NCBI RefSeq assembly: GCF_034355335.1
Contig: NZ_CP136422.1
Coordinates: forward strand, 2,514,501-2,578,500
DNA from: Blautia coccoides
GTDB lineage: Bacteria > Bacillota > Clostridia > Lachnospirales > Lachnospiraceae
DNA length: 64,000 nucleotides
Direction of reading: 5' to 3'
Shown here: piece after piece, positions 52,846 to 61,350 of the stretch
Layout: the number at the start of each line of letters is the position of its first letter
Position numbering within the stretch: the first letter of the stretch is position 1
Position numbers and translations under genes: made by a program
The notes under the pieces: model-generated
Database searches by the model: none
Seen by the model: only the letters and a program-made list of their open reading frames with translations
Told to the model about the DNA's origin: nothing

Positions 52846-54369
52846 ATGAAAATTGTTACATTAGGAGGCAGAAATACACTGGAGCAAGTGGCAGCAGTGG
52901 CCAGGTATGGTGCTGTGGTGGAATTTTCTGCTAAATACATAGAAAGAGTCAAAATCTGCAGACAGCATGTGGAGCGTTTCAGCCGTGAGGGAAAAGCTAT
53001 TTACGGTATCACCACGGGTCTGGGTGACAACTGCAGGAAATTTATTCCTGAGGAGGAGCGTGTTAAGATCCAGAGAAACCACATTTTAGCACATACAGTC
53101 TCTGTGGGTGAGCCTCTTGATGAAGAAGGTGTCAGAGCCATGATGTTTGTCATGCTCCTGCATTTTGGCAGCGGTCTTACCGGTTTTCGCCTGGAAACTC
53201 TGGAATTAATAAAAGAACTGCTGAACAGAAAGATCACCCCAAGGGTTCCGAAGCATGGCTCTGTGGGATATATAGGTTTGGAATCACATATTGGTATGGT
53301 GCTTATCGGAGAGGGACAGGCATGGTATGAGGGAGAACTTCTTCCGGGTGCGGAGGCGCTAAAACGCGCGGGAATACAGCCGGCGGTCCTCGGCTCCAAG
53401 GAGGGACTTACCCTTGTATCAGGCACCACATCTGTTACAGCCCTTGCCTGTCTTGCCTATTATGACAGTGTGATACTTTCCGGGACAGCGGACGTGTCCG
53501 GTGCCTTTTCGCTGGAAATGCTCAAAGGTACTTTGAAAGCCATGGACGAAAGGCTGATGCGCGCCAGACCCCACCCGGGCCAGATGCAGACAGCCGAAAA
53601 CATCAGAAACCTTCTGGCAGGGAGCAAAATCGCAGAGAGGTACAGGGATTATCGTGTCCAGGACGCCTTGTCCCTGCGCTGCATTCCACAGCTTCACGGG
53701 GCAGTGAAAAAGACTTTGAAGGACGGTCTTGAGTCCATTGCCATAGAGTTAAATTCTTCGGTGGACAATCCTCTTATTTTTGAAAAAGACGGAGAAGCAG
53801 AAGCTCTCATGGGATGTAATGCGGATGGAACATACCTGGGTATGGCCTCGGATTTTCTCTGCATTGCTCTTGCGGATCTGGTAAAAATGGCGGAACGCCG
53901 TACAGACCGTCTGGTCAACCGCCATCTGAGCGAACTGCCGCCTTTTTTAAATGCCAGTGCTGATTTTAATGACGGCTTGATGATGATACAGTACACGGCA
54001 GCGGGACTTGCGGGGGAGATGCGTCTTCTCTCACATCCTGCGGTGGTAGACAATGTGCCGACCTGTGCCAACCAGGAAGACTATGTAAATATGGGATACA
54101 ATGCCGCCCGAAAAGCCTGTGATGCTGTGAAGACTGCCCAGTACGTCCTTGCCATCGAACTGATCTGTGCTGCGCAGGCAAAAGAATTCTATCCGGAAGG
54201 CGAGTCTTCCCCTGCCATAGAAGCGGTTTATGCAAAAATAAGGGAAGTCATGCCGGCCCTGAAAGAAGATGCCGCGTTGGAGCCATATATAGAAGCGGTG
54301 AGGAATCTTATTCTGAATGGTGAGATACTGGAGGCAGTCCGAAGTGCAGGTGTGAATGTAAAACTGTGA
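52846..54369 (+). CDS. MIO-less HAL-superfamily lyase (copy 3 of 3)
   Basis: Lyase homologue of 507 residues. GSVG (138-141) is followed by YIGLESHIGMVLI then GEG, lacking ASG and three residues shorter than HAL, as in copy 2. Tyr of IYGITTGLG, Arg of VQDALSLRC and Glu of CANQEDYVNMG remain; the Asn of the NGT motif is Ser (LVSGTT), a difference from copy 2. The active sites of copies 2 and 3 therefore differ and they likely act on different substrates, or form a mixed tetramer. Last gene of the operon, seven bases after the dehydrogenase, followed by a terminator. Confidence 0.75.
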   Translation: MKIVTLGGRNTLEQVAAVARYGAVVEFSAKYIERVKICRQHVERFSREGKAIYGITTGLGDNCRKFIPEEERVKIQRNHILAHTVSVGEPLDEEGVRAMMFVMLLHFGSGLTGFRLETLELIKELLNRKITPRVPKHGSVGYIGLESHIGMVLIGEGQAWYEGELLPGAEALKRAGIQPAVLGSKEGLTLVSGTTSVTALACLAYYDSVILSGTADVSGAFSLEMLKGTLKAMDERLMRARPHPGQMQTAENIRNLLAGSKIAERYRDYRVQDALSLRCIPQLHGAVKKTLKDGLESIAIELNSSVDNPLIFEKDGEAEALMGCNADGTYLGMASDFLCIALADLVKMAERRTDRLVNRHLSELPPFLNASADFNDGLMMIQYTAAGLAGEMRLLSHPAVVDNVPTCANQEDYVNMGYNAARKACDAVKTAQYVLAIELICAAQAKEFYPEGESSPAIEAVYAKIREVMPALKEDAALEPYIEAVRNLILNGEILEAVRSAGVNVKL

Positions 54370-54385
54370 TTTCCGACAATTCCGG

Positions 54386-54445
54386 AGACAGACAAAACGG
54401 TTGGAACTCCTTCATGGAGTTCTGCCTGGGTTGTCTGTCTTTTTA
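54386..54445 (+). terminator. Terminator of cluster B operon
   Basis: Outer stem AGACAGACAA / TTGTCTGTCT with an inner GGAACTCC / GGAGTTC hairpin and a T-run (TTTTTATAT). Confidence 0.8.
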
Positions 54446-54477
54446 TATTTGTGCAGGGCTGGAATTACATTTACCTA

Positions 54478-54506
54478 TTGACAAAGTCAACTGTAATTGC
54501 TATAGT
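54478..54506 (+). promoter_or_regulatory. Thioredoxin operon promoter with palindrome
   Basis: TTGACA (54478-54483), 17-base spacer, TATAGT (54501-54506). TTGACAAAGTCAA (54478-54490) is a perfect palindrome over the -35, and CTATA...TATAG flanks the -10, so a dimeric repressor probably binds here. Confidence 0.65.
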
Positions 54507-54590
54507 AACAGTATAGGAACTGTAAACAATATCAATACAGATAAAAAATTCCGGTACTTCCGGATATCAAATACGAAAGGATGATGAAAT

Positions 54591-54917
54591 ATGTCAGTAA
54601 ACGCAGTTGAAAAAACAAAATTCCAAACAGAGGTATTAGAGTCCACAAAACCGGTCGTAGTAGATTTTTGGGCACCATGGTGCGGCTACTGCCGCAGACT
54701 TGCCCCCGCGGTAGAAAGGCTGGAAGCTGAGATAGGCAGTAAAGTCACAGTGTTAAAAGCAGATATTGACGAACTTCCGGAGATTGCTCAGCAGTACGAA
54801 ATAGATACCATTCCCACTCTGATCCTCTTTAAAGACGGAAAAGAAGCAGACCGTGTGGTCAACCCGCCTTCCCAGGATGCGGTGGAAGAGTGGCTGAAGA
54901 CAAACCAGGTGCTTTGA
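54591..54917 (+). CDS. trxA: Thioredoxin with WCGYC active site
   Basis: Classic thioredoxin of 108 residues. Active site is WAPWCGYCRRLAP, with Tyr in place of the usual Pro of WCGPC, a change that normally raises the redox potential. The cis-Pro follows in DTIPTLILFKDG. A palindrome-bearing promoter drives it together with the reductase. Whether it serves the lyase pathway or general redox balance is open. Confidence 0.9.
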   Translation: MSVNAVEKTKFQTEVLESTKPVVVDFWAPWCGYCRRLAPAVERLEAEIGSKVTVLKADIDELPEIAQQYEIDTIPTLILFKDGKEADRVVNPPSQDAVEEWLKTNQVL

Positions 54918-54933
54918 CAGAGGAGGAATACAA

Positions 54934-55845
54934 ATGAGACAGGATATATACGATGTGGCAGTGATCGGCGGAGGCCCCGGCGGATACACGGCGGCTCTCT
55001 ACTGCGCCAGAAGCGGACTCTCTGTTCTGGTCCTGGAAAAAATGTCGCCGGGTGGACAGATGGCAACCACCAGTGTGGTGGACAACTATCCCGGATTTGA
55101 GGATGGCATCGACGGCTTTGAGCTTGGAGAAAAAATGCAGCGGGGAGCCGAACGGTTTGGGGCTGAGACAGCATTTGTAAATGTAACGGCAGTTGATCTG
55201 AAGCATGATATAAAAACCATTGAGACCTCCAAAGGCCAGGTAAAAGCCAGAGCAGTGGTCCTGGCAACAGGGGCATCTCCAAGAGAGATCGGGCTGCCTG
55301 AGGAGCCATCCCTGCGGGGGCGCGGCGTTGCCTACTGCGCAGCCTGTGACGGCATGATGTACCGGGATAAGACGGTAGTCGTGGTGGGCGGCGGCAACAG
55401 CGCAGCGGCAGATGCCCTGTATCTCTCAAAGATATGCAGGAAGGTTTATCTGATCCACAGAAGGGATACCCTGCGGGCGTCAAAGGTTTATCTGGAGCCT
55501 TTGAAAAAAAGCAATGTGGAGTTTGTCTGGAACAGTCAGGTAAAAGAAATCCTTCACGAGAAAAAAGTGACAGGAGTTGTGGTCCAGGATAAAGAAGGGC
55601 AGAGAAGGGAAATTCCCTGCGACGGTGTTTTTGCAGCTATCGGCAGGATCCCGGACACAGAACTTTTTAAGGGACAGACAGAACTTGACAGTCAGGGATA
55701 CATTCAGGCAGATGAGACCACCAGAACAAATCTGCCGGGAGTGTTTGCGGTAGGTGATGTGAGGAAAAAACCTCTGCGGCAGATCGTAACAGCAGCATCA
55801 GACGGCGCAGTAGCCTCTCACTTCATTGAAGAATATCTGGCATAG
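54934..55845 (+). CDS. trxB: Thioredoxin reductase
   Basis: NADPH- (or ferredoxin-) dependent flavoenzyme of 303 residues that reduces the adjacent thioredoxin. FAD motif VIGGGPGGYTAALYCARSG at the N-terminus, redox pair CAACDG near residue 135, NADPH motif VVGGGNSAAADALYLS followed by HRRDTLRAS (the two Arg favour NADPH), and C-terminal GVFAVGDVRKKPLRQIVTAA. RBS AGAGGAGG. Operon with trxA, ended by a terminator. Confidence 0.92.
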   Translation: MRQDIYDVAVIGGGPGGYTAALYCARSGLSVLVLEKMSPGGQMATTSVVDNYPGFEDGIDGFELGEKMQRGAERFGAETAFVNVTAVDLKHDIKTIETSKGQVKARAVVLATGASPREIGLPEEPSLRGRGVAYCAACDGMMYRDKTVVVVGGGNSAAADALYLSKICRKVYLIHRRDTLRASKVYLEPLKKSNVEFVWNSQVKEILHEKKVTGVVVQDKEGQRREIPCDGVFAAIGRIPDTELFKGQTELDSQGYIQADETTRTNLPGVFAVGDVRKKPLRQIVTAASDGAVASHFIEEYLA

Positions 55846-55855
55846 AATATTTAAT

Positions 55856-55893
55856 AAGCCTCTTCCTATAATTTTACGGGAAGAGGCTTTTCT
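55856..55893 (+). terminator. Terminator after trxB
   Basis: AAGCCTCTTCC / GGAAGAGGCTT stem with TTTCTTG following. Confidence 0.85.
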
Positions 55894-56103
55894 TGTTGCG
55901 AGGCCTGGAAAACAGAAGCGGGGGAACTGTTTTCCAGACAAATGAGTAAACACAATAGTAACCATTCAGCAGGTCTGCATATTTGCTGTGCTGAACTGTT
56001 ACATACAAGAATAGTATACTATAAAAGAAAGGGCAGTCCAAAACAGAATAAACGCATTATTTACCGTTTGATCTACATGTCCACGAAAATATAAGGACAG
56101 CAG

Positions 56104-57024
56104 TTAAAAAAGGCTGCAGTCAAGCTTTTTTGCCAGATATTCCAGAATCTTGATCCCACCGATACTGTTTCCCTTTTCATCAAGAGCAGGCCCGTACACA
56201 CCGATGCCCATCTGGTCCACAACAACGGCAGCAATACCGCCGCCCACGCCGCTCTTGGCAGGAAAGCCCACTTTCATGGCGAATCTTCCGGAGCCGTCGT
56301 ACATGCCGCAGGTGAGCATGAGGGCGCGGAGGGCCTTGGCGCAGGACGGCTCAATGAGCGTTTCCCCTGTAAAGGGATTGGTTCCGTGATTGGCCAGCAC
56401 AGCACTGAGATTGGCTATGTCCAGGGCAGTCACATCCACAGAGCACATCCTGAAATAAAAGTCCAGGCAGTCCTCCACATCCCCCTCTAAGATTCCAGAG
56501 GCTTTCAGATAATAGGCCAAGGCCCGGTTCCGATCTCCAGTGCTTTTTTCTGAGAGATAGACATTTTCGTTCAGACAGATGCTCTCGTTGTTGCACAGAT
56601 GCCGGATATAGGTGAGAAAACGCGCGAATCTTTCCTCGGTATCCCTGCCGTCGATGCAGCTTGCCACGGTAATGGCGCCTGCATTGATGAAGGGGTTGAA
56701 AGGGCGTGTCTTGGTTTCCAGTTTTATGATAGAGTTAAAAGGGTCTCCGGTTGGCTCCACGCCTACCTTGTCCTGAAAAAGATATTCGCCGCCCCTGTCA
56801 TGCAGGGCGAGGATCAGGGATACCAGCTTGGAGATACTCTGGATGGTAAAGGGCCTGTCATAATCTCCTTCGTTCAAAATCTCCTGATCCAGTTTTACAA
56901 TACTCACACCGAGCTGGTGTTTGTTTACCCGGGCAAGCTCCGGAATATAATCTGCGGGCTGTCCAAGTCCGGTGAAGCATTTTCCGTAGGACAAAGCATC
57001 GTGCAGGCAATCCTGTGATATCAT
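56104..57024 (-). CDS. glsA: Glutaminase
   Basis: Serine-dependent glutaminase (beta-lactamase-like fold) of 306 residues, converting glutamine to glutamate and ammonia. The catalytic Ser and Lys are in QSISK; NPFINAGAI, EKSTGDRNRALAYYL and the late KSGVGGGI motif are all present. ATG at 57024 has AAAGGAG upstream; a TTG seven codons earlier would put that site inside the gene. Monocistronic. The upstream 57040-57110 stretch has AACCGTT / AACGGTT arms that may form a hairpin. Confidence 0.92.
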   Translation of the reverse strand: MISQDCLHDALSYGKCFTGLGQPADYIPELARVNKHQLGVSIVKLDQEILNEGDYDRPFTIQSISKLVSLILALHDRGGEYLFQDKVGVEPTGDPFNSIIKLETKTRPFNPFINAGAITVASCIDGRDTEERFARFLTYIRHLCNNESICLNENVYLSEKSTGDRNRALAYYLKASGILEGDVEDCLDFYFRMCSVDVTALDIANLSAVLANHGTNPFTGETLIEPSCAKALRALMLTCGMYDGSGRFAMKVGFPAKSGVGGGIAAVVVDQMGIGVYGPALDEKGNSIGGIKILEYLAKKLDCSLF

Positions 57025-57255
57025 GTGTTCTGTCTCCTTTATCAATTTGAAAAGCTGTTTCTTTCGTAACCGTTCCTTCGGTTAAACGGTTCATTTCGTT
57101 CTTTATTTCCATTGTACATCAAAAATAAATTCTGACTACCCCGCAAATACCACGAAAAAACCACTCTAGATTTGTGATATATTTACAAAAACAAAGAAAA
57201 ATACAAAAATATATTGACTAAAATGCTAATATGATTTATTGTACAATTAACGTAC

Positions 57256-57290
57256 GTTCTTTAAATGTTCTTTTAATTAAAAAAAGAACA
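57256..57290 (+). promoter_or_regulatory. Operator-like repeats before cluster C
   Basis: GTTCTTT at 57256-57262 and 57267-57273 (11-base period), and TGTTCTTTT (57266-57274) is mirrored by AAAAGAACA (57282-57290). Just before the ribosome site of the first membrane gene. The regulator at 60028-61338 is a candidate binder. Confidence 0.45.
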
Positions 57291-57312
57291 CAAAACAACA
57301 GGAGGAAAAACA

Positions 57313-58032
57313 ATGAATTATTTTGATGTGGCAAACAGCAGACTGCTCTATATACTGGTGGGCATTGGGCTGCTGTACATTTCCGGACTTGTGCTGGTAT
57401 TTATGCGCAAAGCCTGGAGGCGGGCACTGGAACTTGGAATTACCCAAAAGACGATCTTGGAAGTTGTCAAGTCCTCTGCTGTGTTTACCGTAATCCCGTC
57501 CATATCTGTAATTATCGGACTCTTTTCCCTTTCCGCAGTGCTGGGTGTTCCCTGGTCCTGGTTCCGGCTTTCCGTGGTAGGTGCGGTGAGCTATGAACTG
57601 ACAGCAGCGGAAATGGTATCCGATGCCCTGGGGTTTCAGTCAGCAGGTGCTATGGCGGCAGCCAACAATTATGAAGTGTTCGGGGCGATCATGTTCGTAA
57701 CCAGTATATGCATTTTGGCAGGAATGATAACAAATATTTTCTGTGCAAAAAAAATCCAGGTAAGTATGACAAGATACAGGAAAAGCAAGGGAGCCTGGGG
57801 CGCTGTTTTTAATTTTTCGTTTGCCGCAGCTCTTGTTGCCGCCTTCATCCCCTATATTATTCTGGGAGGGCCTGTGGGGATCGTGGTGCTGATCGTCAGT
57901 GCCTGCGTGTCCGCGGTCATGTTCTATATTGTGGGCAAATACAAAATACAGTGGCTTGGCAGCTTTATCATGTCGGCAGCCCTGCTCATGGGCATGGCCG
58001 CTGCTGTCTGCACTGTAAATATTCTGGGATAA
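57313..58032 (+). CDS. DUF5058-like membrane protein, transporter component
   Basis: Membrane protein of 239 residues with about 6-7 helices. N-terminal SRLLYILVGIGLLYISGLVL and the segment SYELTAAEMVSDALGFQSAG match the DUF5058 family as I remember it. It forms an operon with a second membrane protein and an M20 amidohydrolase, so the pair probably imports an N-acylated or peptide-like substrate. Ribosome site GGAGG. Function not established. Confidence 0.6.
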   Translation: MNYFDVANSRLLYILVGIGLLYISGLVLVFMRKAWRRALELGITQKTILEVVKSSAVFTVIPSISVIIGLFSLSAVLGVPWSWFRLSVVGAVSYELTAAEMVSDALGFQSAGAMAAANNYEVFGAIMFVTSICILAGMITNIFCAKKIQVSMTRYRKSKGAWGAVFNFSFAAALVAAFIPYIILGGPVGIVVLIVSACVSAVMFYIVGKYKIQWLGSFIMSAALLMGMAAAVCTVNILG

Positions 58033-58045
58033 AGGAGAGGAAAGA

Positions 58046-58792
58046 ATGAACAAAAACGGATTAAGCGAATACACCAATTCTGTCCATAGAATTGGCAGGA
58101 CCGGTACCGTGATCGCTATTTTGATCATGCTGGGGATTCCTGTTACTATGTGTACATATTTTGACATGTGGCCAAAGGCGGCAGATCATCTCATGTTCTG
58201 CGGCGGTCTGCTGGCTTTGTATGTTCCCACTGGAATTGTGGAGTCAGTCACCTATACCCCCATTTTAGGCTCCTCCATTTACATGAGCCTGATCACCGGA
58301 AATGTGTCCAACATTAAACTGCCCTGCGCCCTCAATGCCCTGGACATAGCAAAAGCGGAGCAGAATACCGATGAGGGGGACGCGGTGTGTACCATTGCCA
58401 TTGCCGTGTCCTCCTTGATCACCATAGCGGTTGTCATTGTGGGTGTGCTCATGCTGGTGCCCCTGCAGCCTCTTTTAAGCTCCCCCACAGTCCAGGTGGC
58501 TACTTCTTACATGCTGCCGGCCCTCTTTGGGTGTATGTTCATCCGCCTTATGGTGACAAATCCGGCGGGAGGAAAGATCACAGGAAAGTGGAAGATGATG
58601 ATAGCCCCCATTTTAATCCTGCTGGGAATTCTGGTATTTGTGACAAAGCTCAACAGGGGGATCGGTGTGCTGATCACCATACCGGTCATGATCCTCTCCT
58701 CCTGGCTTCTCTTTAAGTCAGGGCAGGTAAAGGTCATACAGGGGAAAAATCAGCAGGAAACAGGTAACAGTGAAACAAATAATGAAAAATAA
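58046..58792 (+). CDS. Membrane protein, likely partner of the DUF5058-like protein
   Basis: Membrane protein of 248 residues with about 6 helices, starting MNKNGLSEYTNSVHRIGRTG. The loop GIVESVTYTPILGSSIYMSL (20 residues) and KLPCALNALDIAKAEQ stand out. Gap of 13 bases from the previous gene, with AAGGAGAGG ahead of ATG. I infer a two-part transporter from gene pairing and comparable size. Confidence 0.55.
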   Translation: MNKNGLSEYTNSVHRIGRTGTVIAILIMLGIPVTMCTYFDMWPKAADHLMFCGGLLALYVPTGIVESVTYTPILGSSIYMSLITGNVSNIKLPCALNALDIAKAEQNTDEGDAVCTIAIAVSSLITIAVVIVGVLMLVPLQPLLSSPTVQVATSYMLPALFGCMFIRLMVTNPAGGKITGKWKMMIAPILILLGILVFVTKLNRGIGVLITIPVMILSSWLLFKSGQVKVIQGKNQQETGNSETNNEK

Positions 58793-58803
58793 AGGAGAAA
58801 AAA

Positions 58804-59982
58804 ATGAACGATCTAGAGAGAGCAAAAGCCATTCTTCCGGAGATGATCGCCAACAGAAGATTTCTGCATCAGAATCCGGAGCTGGGTATGAACCTGAAGG
58901 TTACCACAGAGTTTGTCATGGAGAAACTCCGTGACATGGGAATAGAGCCGAAAATCTGCGGGGGCTGCGGTGTCACTGCCCTCATCGGCCAAAAGACGGA
59001 CGGTCCGGTATTCCTTTTAAGAGCGGATATGGACGCACTGCCTATGCAGGAGGAGAGCGGTCTTCCCTTTGCAGCCGCAGACGGAGCTGCCCATTGCTGC
59101 GGTCATGACATGCACACAGCTATGCTTTTAGGCGCCGCGAAGATTTTGAAGGAGCAGGAGGAGGAGCTTCCCGGAATCGTCAAACTTATGTTCCAGCCGG
59201 GGGAGGAGACACTGGAAGGAGCAAAAGCCATGATCGCAGACGGGATTTTGGAGAATCCCCGTGTGGATGCGGCTATGGGGGTACATATGATGCCCCTGGC
59301 ACCGGCGGGATTTGTGGGATACAATGCAGGCGTTGTGTGTAATTCCAGTGATCTGCTGCACATTGCCATTGAAGGAAAAGGCGGACATGGGGCCAGCCCC
59401 CATCTGTCTGTGGACCCTATCAATGTGGGCGTGCACATTCATCTGGCTCTCCAGGAGCTGATCGCCAGAGAAGTGGACCCTCAGGATCAGGCTGCTCTGA
59501 CTTTTGGAGAATTCCACAGCGGAGACGCGAAAAATATTATTCCTAAGACAGCTTATCTGGGCGGTACTTTGAGGACGGTCAGACAGGAGACCAGGGAATA
59601 TCTGCTGGCAAGGATCGAGAACTGTGTTGAGATGACAGCCAAGATGTTTGGCGCAAAAGCAAGCCTAGAGATTCCGGCCTCCGTCAGTGCCCTGACTGTG
59701 GATGAGACATGCGCTGATATTATAGGAAAAGGATTTTCCGAAACACTTGGAAAAGCGGCTGCCCGTGTGAGCCAGACCACCTCCGGCTCCGAAGATTTTG
59801 CCGAGGTGAGCCGCCTGGTTCCCTCCATGTTCTTTGTGGTAGGCGGAGGAGACCGGGAACACGGGTATGAATTCTCAGGACACCACCCAAAGGTCCGCTA
59901 TGATGAGACGAGCCTTGCAAGCGGAGCTGCGGCTTTCGCCTGCGGTGCAAAAGCATATCTTGCGGCGAATGTGAAGTCGTAG
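58804..59982 (+). CDS. M20D-family amidohydrolase/carboxypeptidase
   Basis: Zinc-dependent hydrolase of 392 residues, hippurate hydrolase/IAA-amino acid hydrolase type, cleaving N-acyl or aminoacyl amide bonds. Metal-site motifs are RADMDALPM, CCGHDMHTAMLLG, FQPGEETLEGAKAM and, near the C-terminus, SEDFAEVS and FSGHHPKVRYDE. The dimerisation insert GKGGHGASPHLSVDPINVG is present. Located behind the membrane pair and ahead of a regulator, S9 peptidase and HutU copy 2, so an amide or dipeptide of a histidine-like acid is a reasonable substrate (inference). Confidence 0.87.
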   Translation: MNDLERAKAILPEMIANRRFLHQNPELGMNLKVTTEFVMEKLRDMGIEPKICGGCGVTALIGQKTDGPVFLLRADMDALPMQEESGLPFAAADGAAHCCGHDMHTAMLLGAAKILKEQEEELPGIVKLMFQPGEETLEGAKAMIADGILENPRVDAAMGVHMMPLAPAGFVGYNAGVVCNSSDLLHIAIEGKGGHGASPHLSVDPINVGVHIHLALQELIAREVDPQDQAALTFGEFHSGDAKNIIPKTAYLGGTLRTVRQETREYLLARIENCVEMTAKMFGAKASLEIPASVSALTVDETCADIIGKGFSETLGKAAARVSQTTSGSEDFAEVSRLVPSMFFVVGGGDREHGYEFSGHHPKVRYDETSLASGAAAFACGAKAYLAANVKS

Positions 59983-60027
59983 TAAACTAAACGTAACGAT
60001 TCAATTAATCATGAAAGGTGGTAGACT

Positions 60028-61338
60028 ATGAAATACAGAACAGCAGTCATCAGCACGGAATTTATGGAGAACAGGGTGAAGGAGGCAATCCTTCCTTTTG
60101 AAGAGCGCTGTACGTTTACTGCCTTTTATTATAAACAATCATCGGAAATTCCGGAAATCTATAAAAGTATCGAAGACAAGTACGACGGATTCATTGTAAA
60201 CGGCATTATATCGAGAGCATTGCTGCGCGCGGCCTGTCCGGACACAAAAAAACCCATCGAGACCTTCCATGTGGACATGCTGGCCTACTATCAGGAACTC
60301 TTTAGGCTTATGACACTGACCCCGGATCTGAAGGCGGAACGGCTCTATGCGGATTTCATGATGGGAAAAAACATCAGGGAAGCCGTAGAGAATGATACGC
60401 TGGATGCGGAAGGCGATAACTTCTGTAATATGGTGGCGCACATGAGCCTGGAGGAATTAAAGGCACTCCGCTATAAGATGGTGGAGGATGTCAGGAAGAA
60501 GTGGGAGGCGGAACAGATAGACCAGGTCATCACCCGTCTGAGCACAGCAGCCGAGGATTTTAAGGAGATGGGGATTCCCTGTCATTTTGTATATCCTGGC
60601 ATTCCTTACATGAGAGATGTGGTCAACCGTCTACTCATGACCATAGAGATGGATAAAATGAAGGAGAGCATGCCGGCGGTCATCAATATCACCGGAGACA
60701 GAGGCGGACAGAACCGGGATGAGCTGGAAGAGCTTGCCATGCAGACTGCGATCCTGCAGTTTTCCAAGGAGAATGACTGCGATTTTATGCTTCAGAGGCA
60801 TGCCTCTGTGTATGAGGTTTACACCAGCGCCGGCGTGGTTGACAGGATCACGGAGAAATATTCTGTCTGCATGCTGAAGAAATATCTGGAGAGAAAGACA
60901 GGCGCCAGGGTATGCATCGGATATGGACTGGGAAGAGATACCACACGTGCAAGACTGGAGGCCATGAATGCCAACCAGGAATCCATGATGCACCCTCAGG
61001 GTGCCAGCTATGCCATAGATGAAAACGAAAACTTGATCGGCCCTCTGGTTACAGGGAGCTGTATGATACTGTCCACAACCCCCTCCCAGAAGTATGCCAA
61101 AATGGCAAAAGAGACGGGAATTTCGGCGCTGACCCTGCAGAAGATATGCACAGTTGCCCAAAAACAGGAGGAGGGAACCGTCACAGCCCAGCTTTTGGCG
61201 GACAGCTTGGGAGTCACAGTGCGCGCAGCCAGCAAATATCTTCAGAAGATGGTGGCTGCAGACGCGGCACAGGTGGTGGGCACCAAACAGCGGAAAACCA
61301 GAGGCAGACCAGAACAGATCATCCGGATTCCAGACTAA
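60028..61338 (+). CDS. Transcriptional regulator with PrpR_N-like sensor and C-terminal HTH
   Basis: Protein of 436 residues. The N-terminal part (KYRTAVISTEFMENRVKEAI, then IEDKYDGFIVNGIISRALL) resembles a PrpR_N-type sensor fold. The middle ACIGYGLGRDTTRARLEAMN-like section (from ARVCIGYGLG) looks like a second sensor region. The C-terminus is a winged helix: TVTAQLLADSLGVTVRAASKYLQ then KQRKTRGRPEQIIRIPD. Likely controls cluster C through the repeats at 57256-57290. Family identity is tentative. Confidence 0.6.
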   Translation: MKYRTAVISTEFMENRVKEAILPFEERCTFTAFYYKQSSEIPEIYKSIEDKYDGFIVNGIISRALLRAACPDTKKPIETFHVDMLAYYQELFRLMTLTPDLKAERLYADFMMGKNIREAVENDTLDAEGDNFCNMVAHMSLEELKALRYKMVEDVRKKWEAEQIDQVITRLSTAAEDFKEMGIPCHFVYPGIPYMRDVVNRLLMTIEMDKMKESMPAVINITGDRGGQNRDELEELAMQTAILQFSKENDCDFMLQRHASVYEVYTSAGVVDRITEKYSVCMLKKYLERKTGARVCIGYGLGRDTTRARLEAMNANQESMMHPQGASYAIDENENLIGPLVTGSCMILSTTPSQKYAKMAKETGISALTLQKICTVAQKQEEGTVTAQLLADSLGVTVRAASKYLQKMVAADAAQVVGTKQRKTRGRPEQIIRIPD

Positions 61339-61350
61339 TGGAGATGGAAT

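Noticed and set aside
54366..54584. 72-residue frame between the lyase and thioredoxin genes
   Set aside because: It spans a terminator and a promoter, has no ribosome site, and its composition is not protein-like.
57025..57110. T-box or known riboswitch before glutaminase
   Set aside because: Only a short AACCGTT/AACGGTT arm pair is seen; no T-box sequence or terminator.
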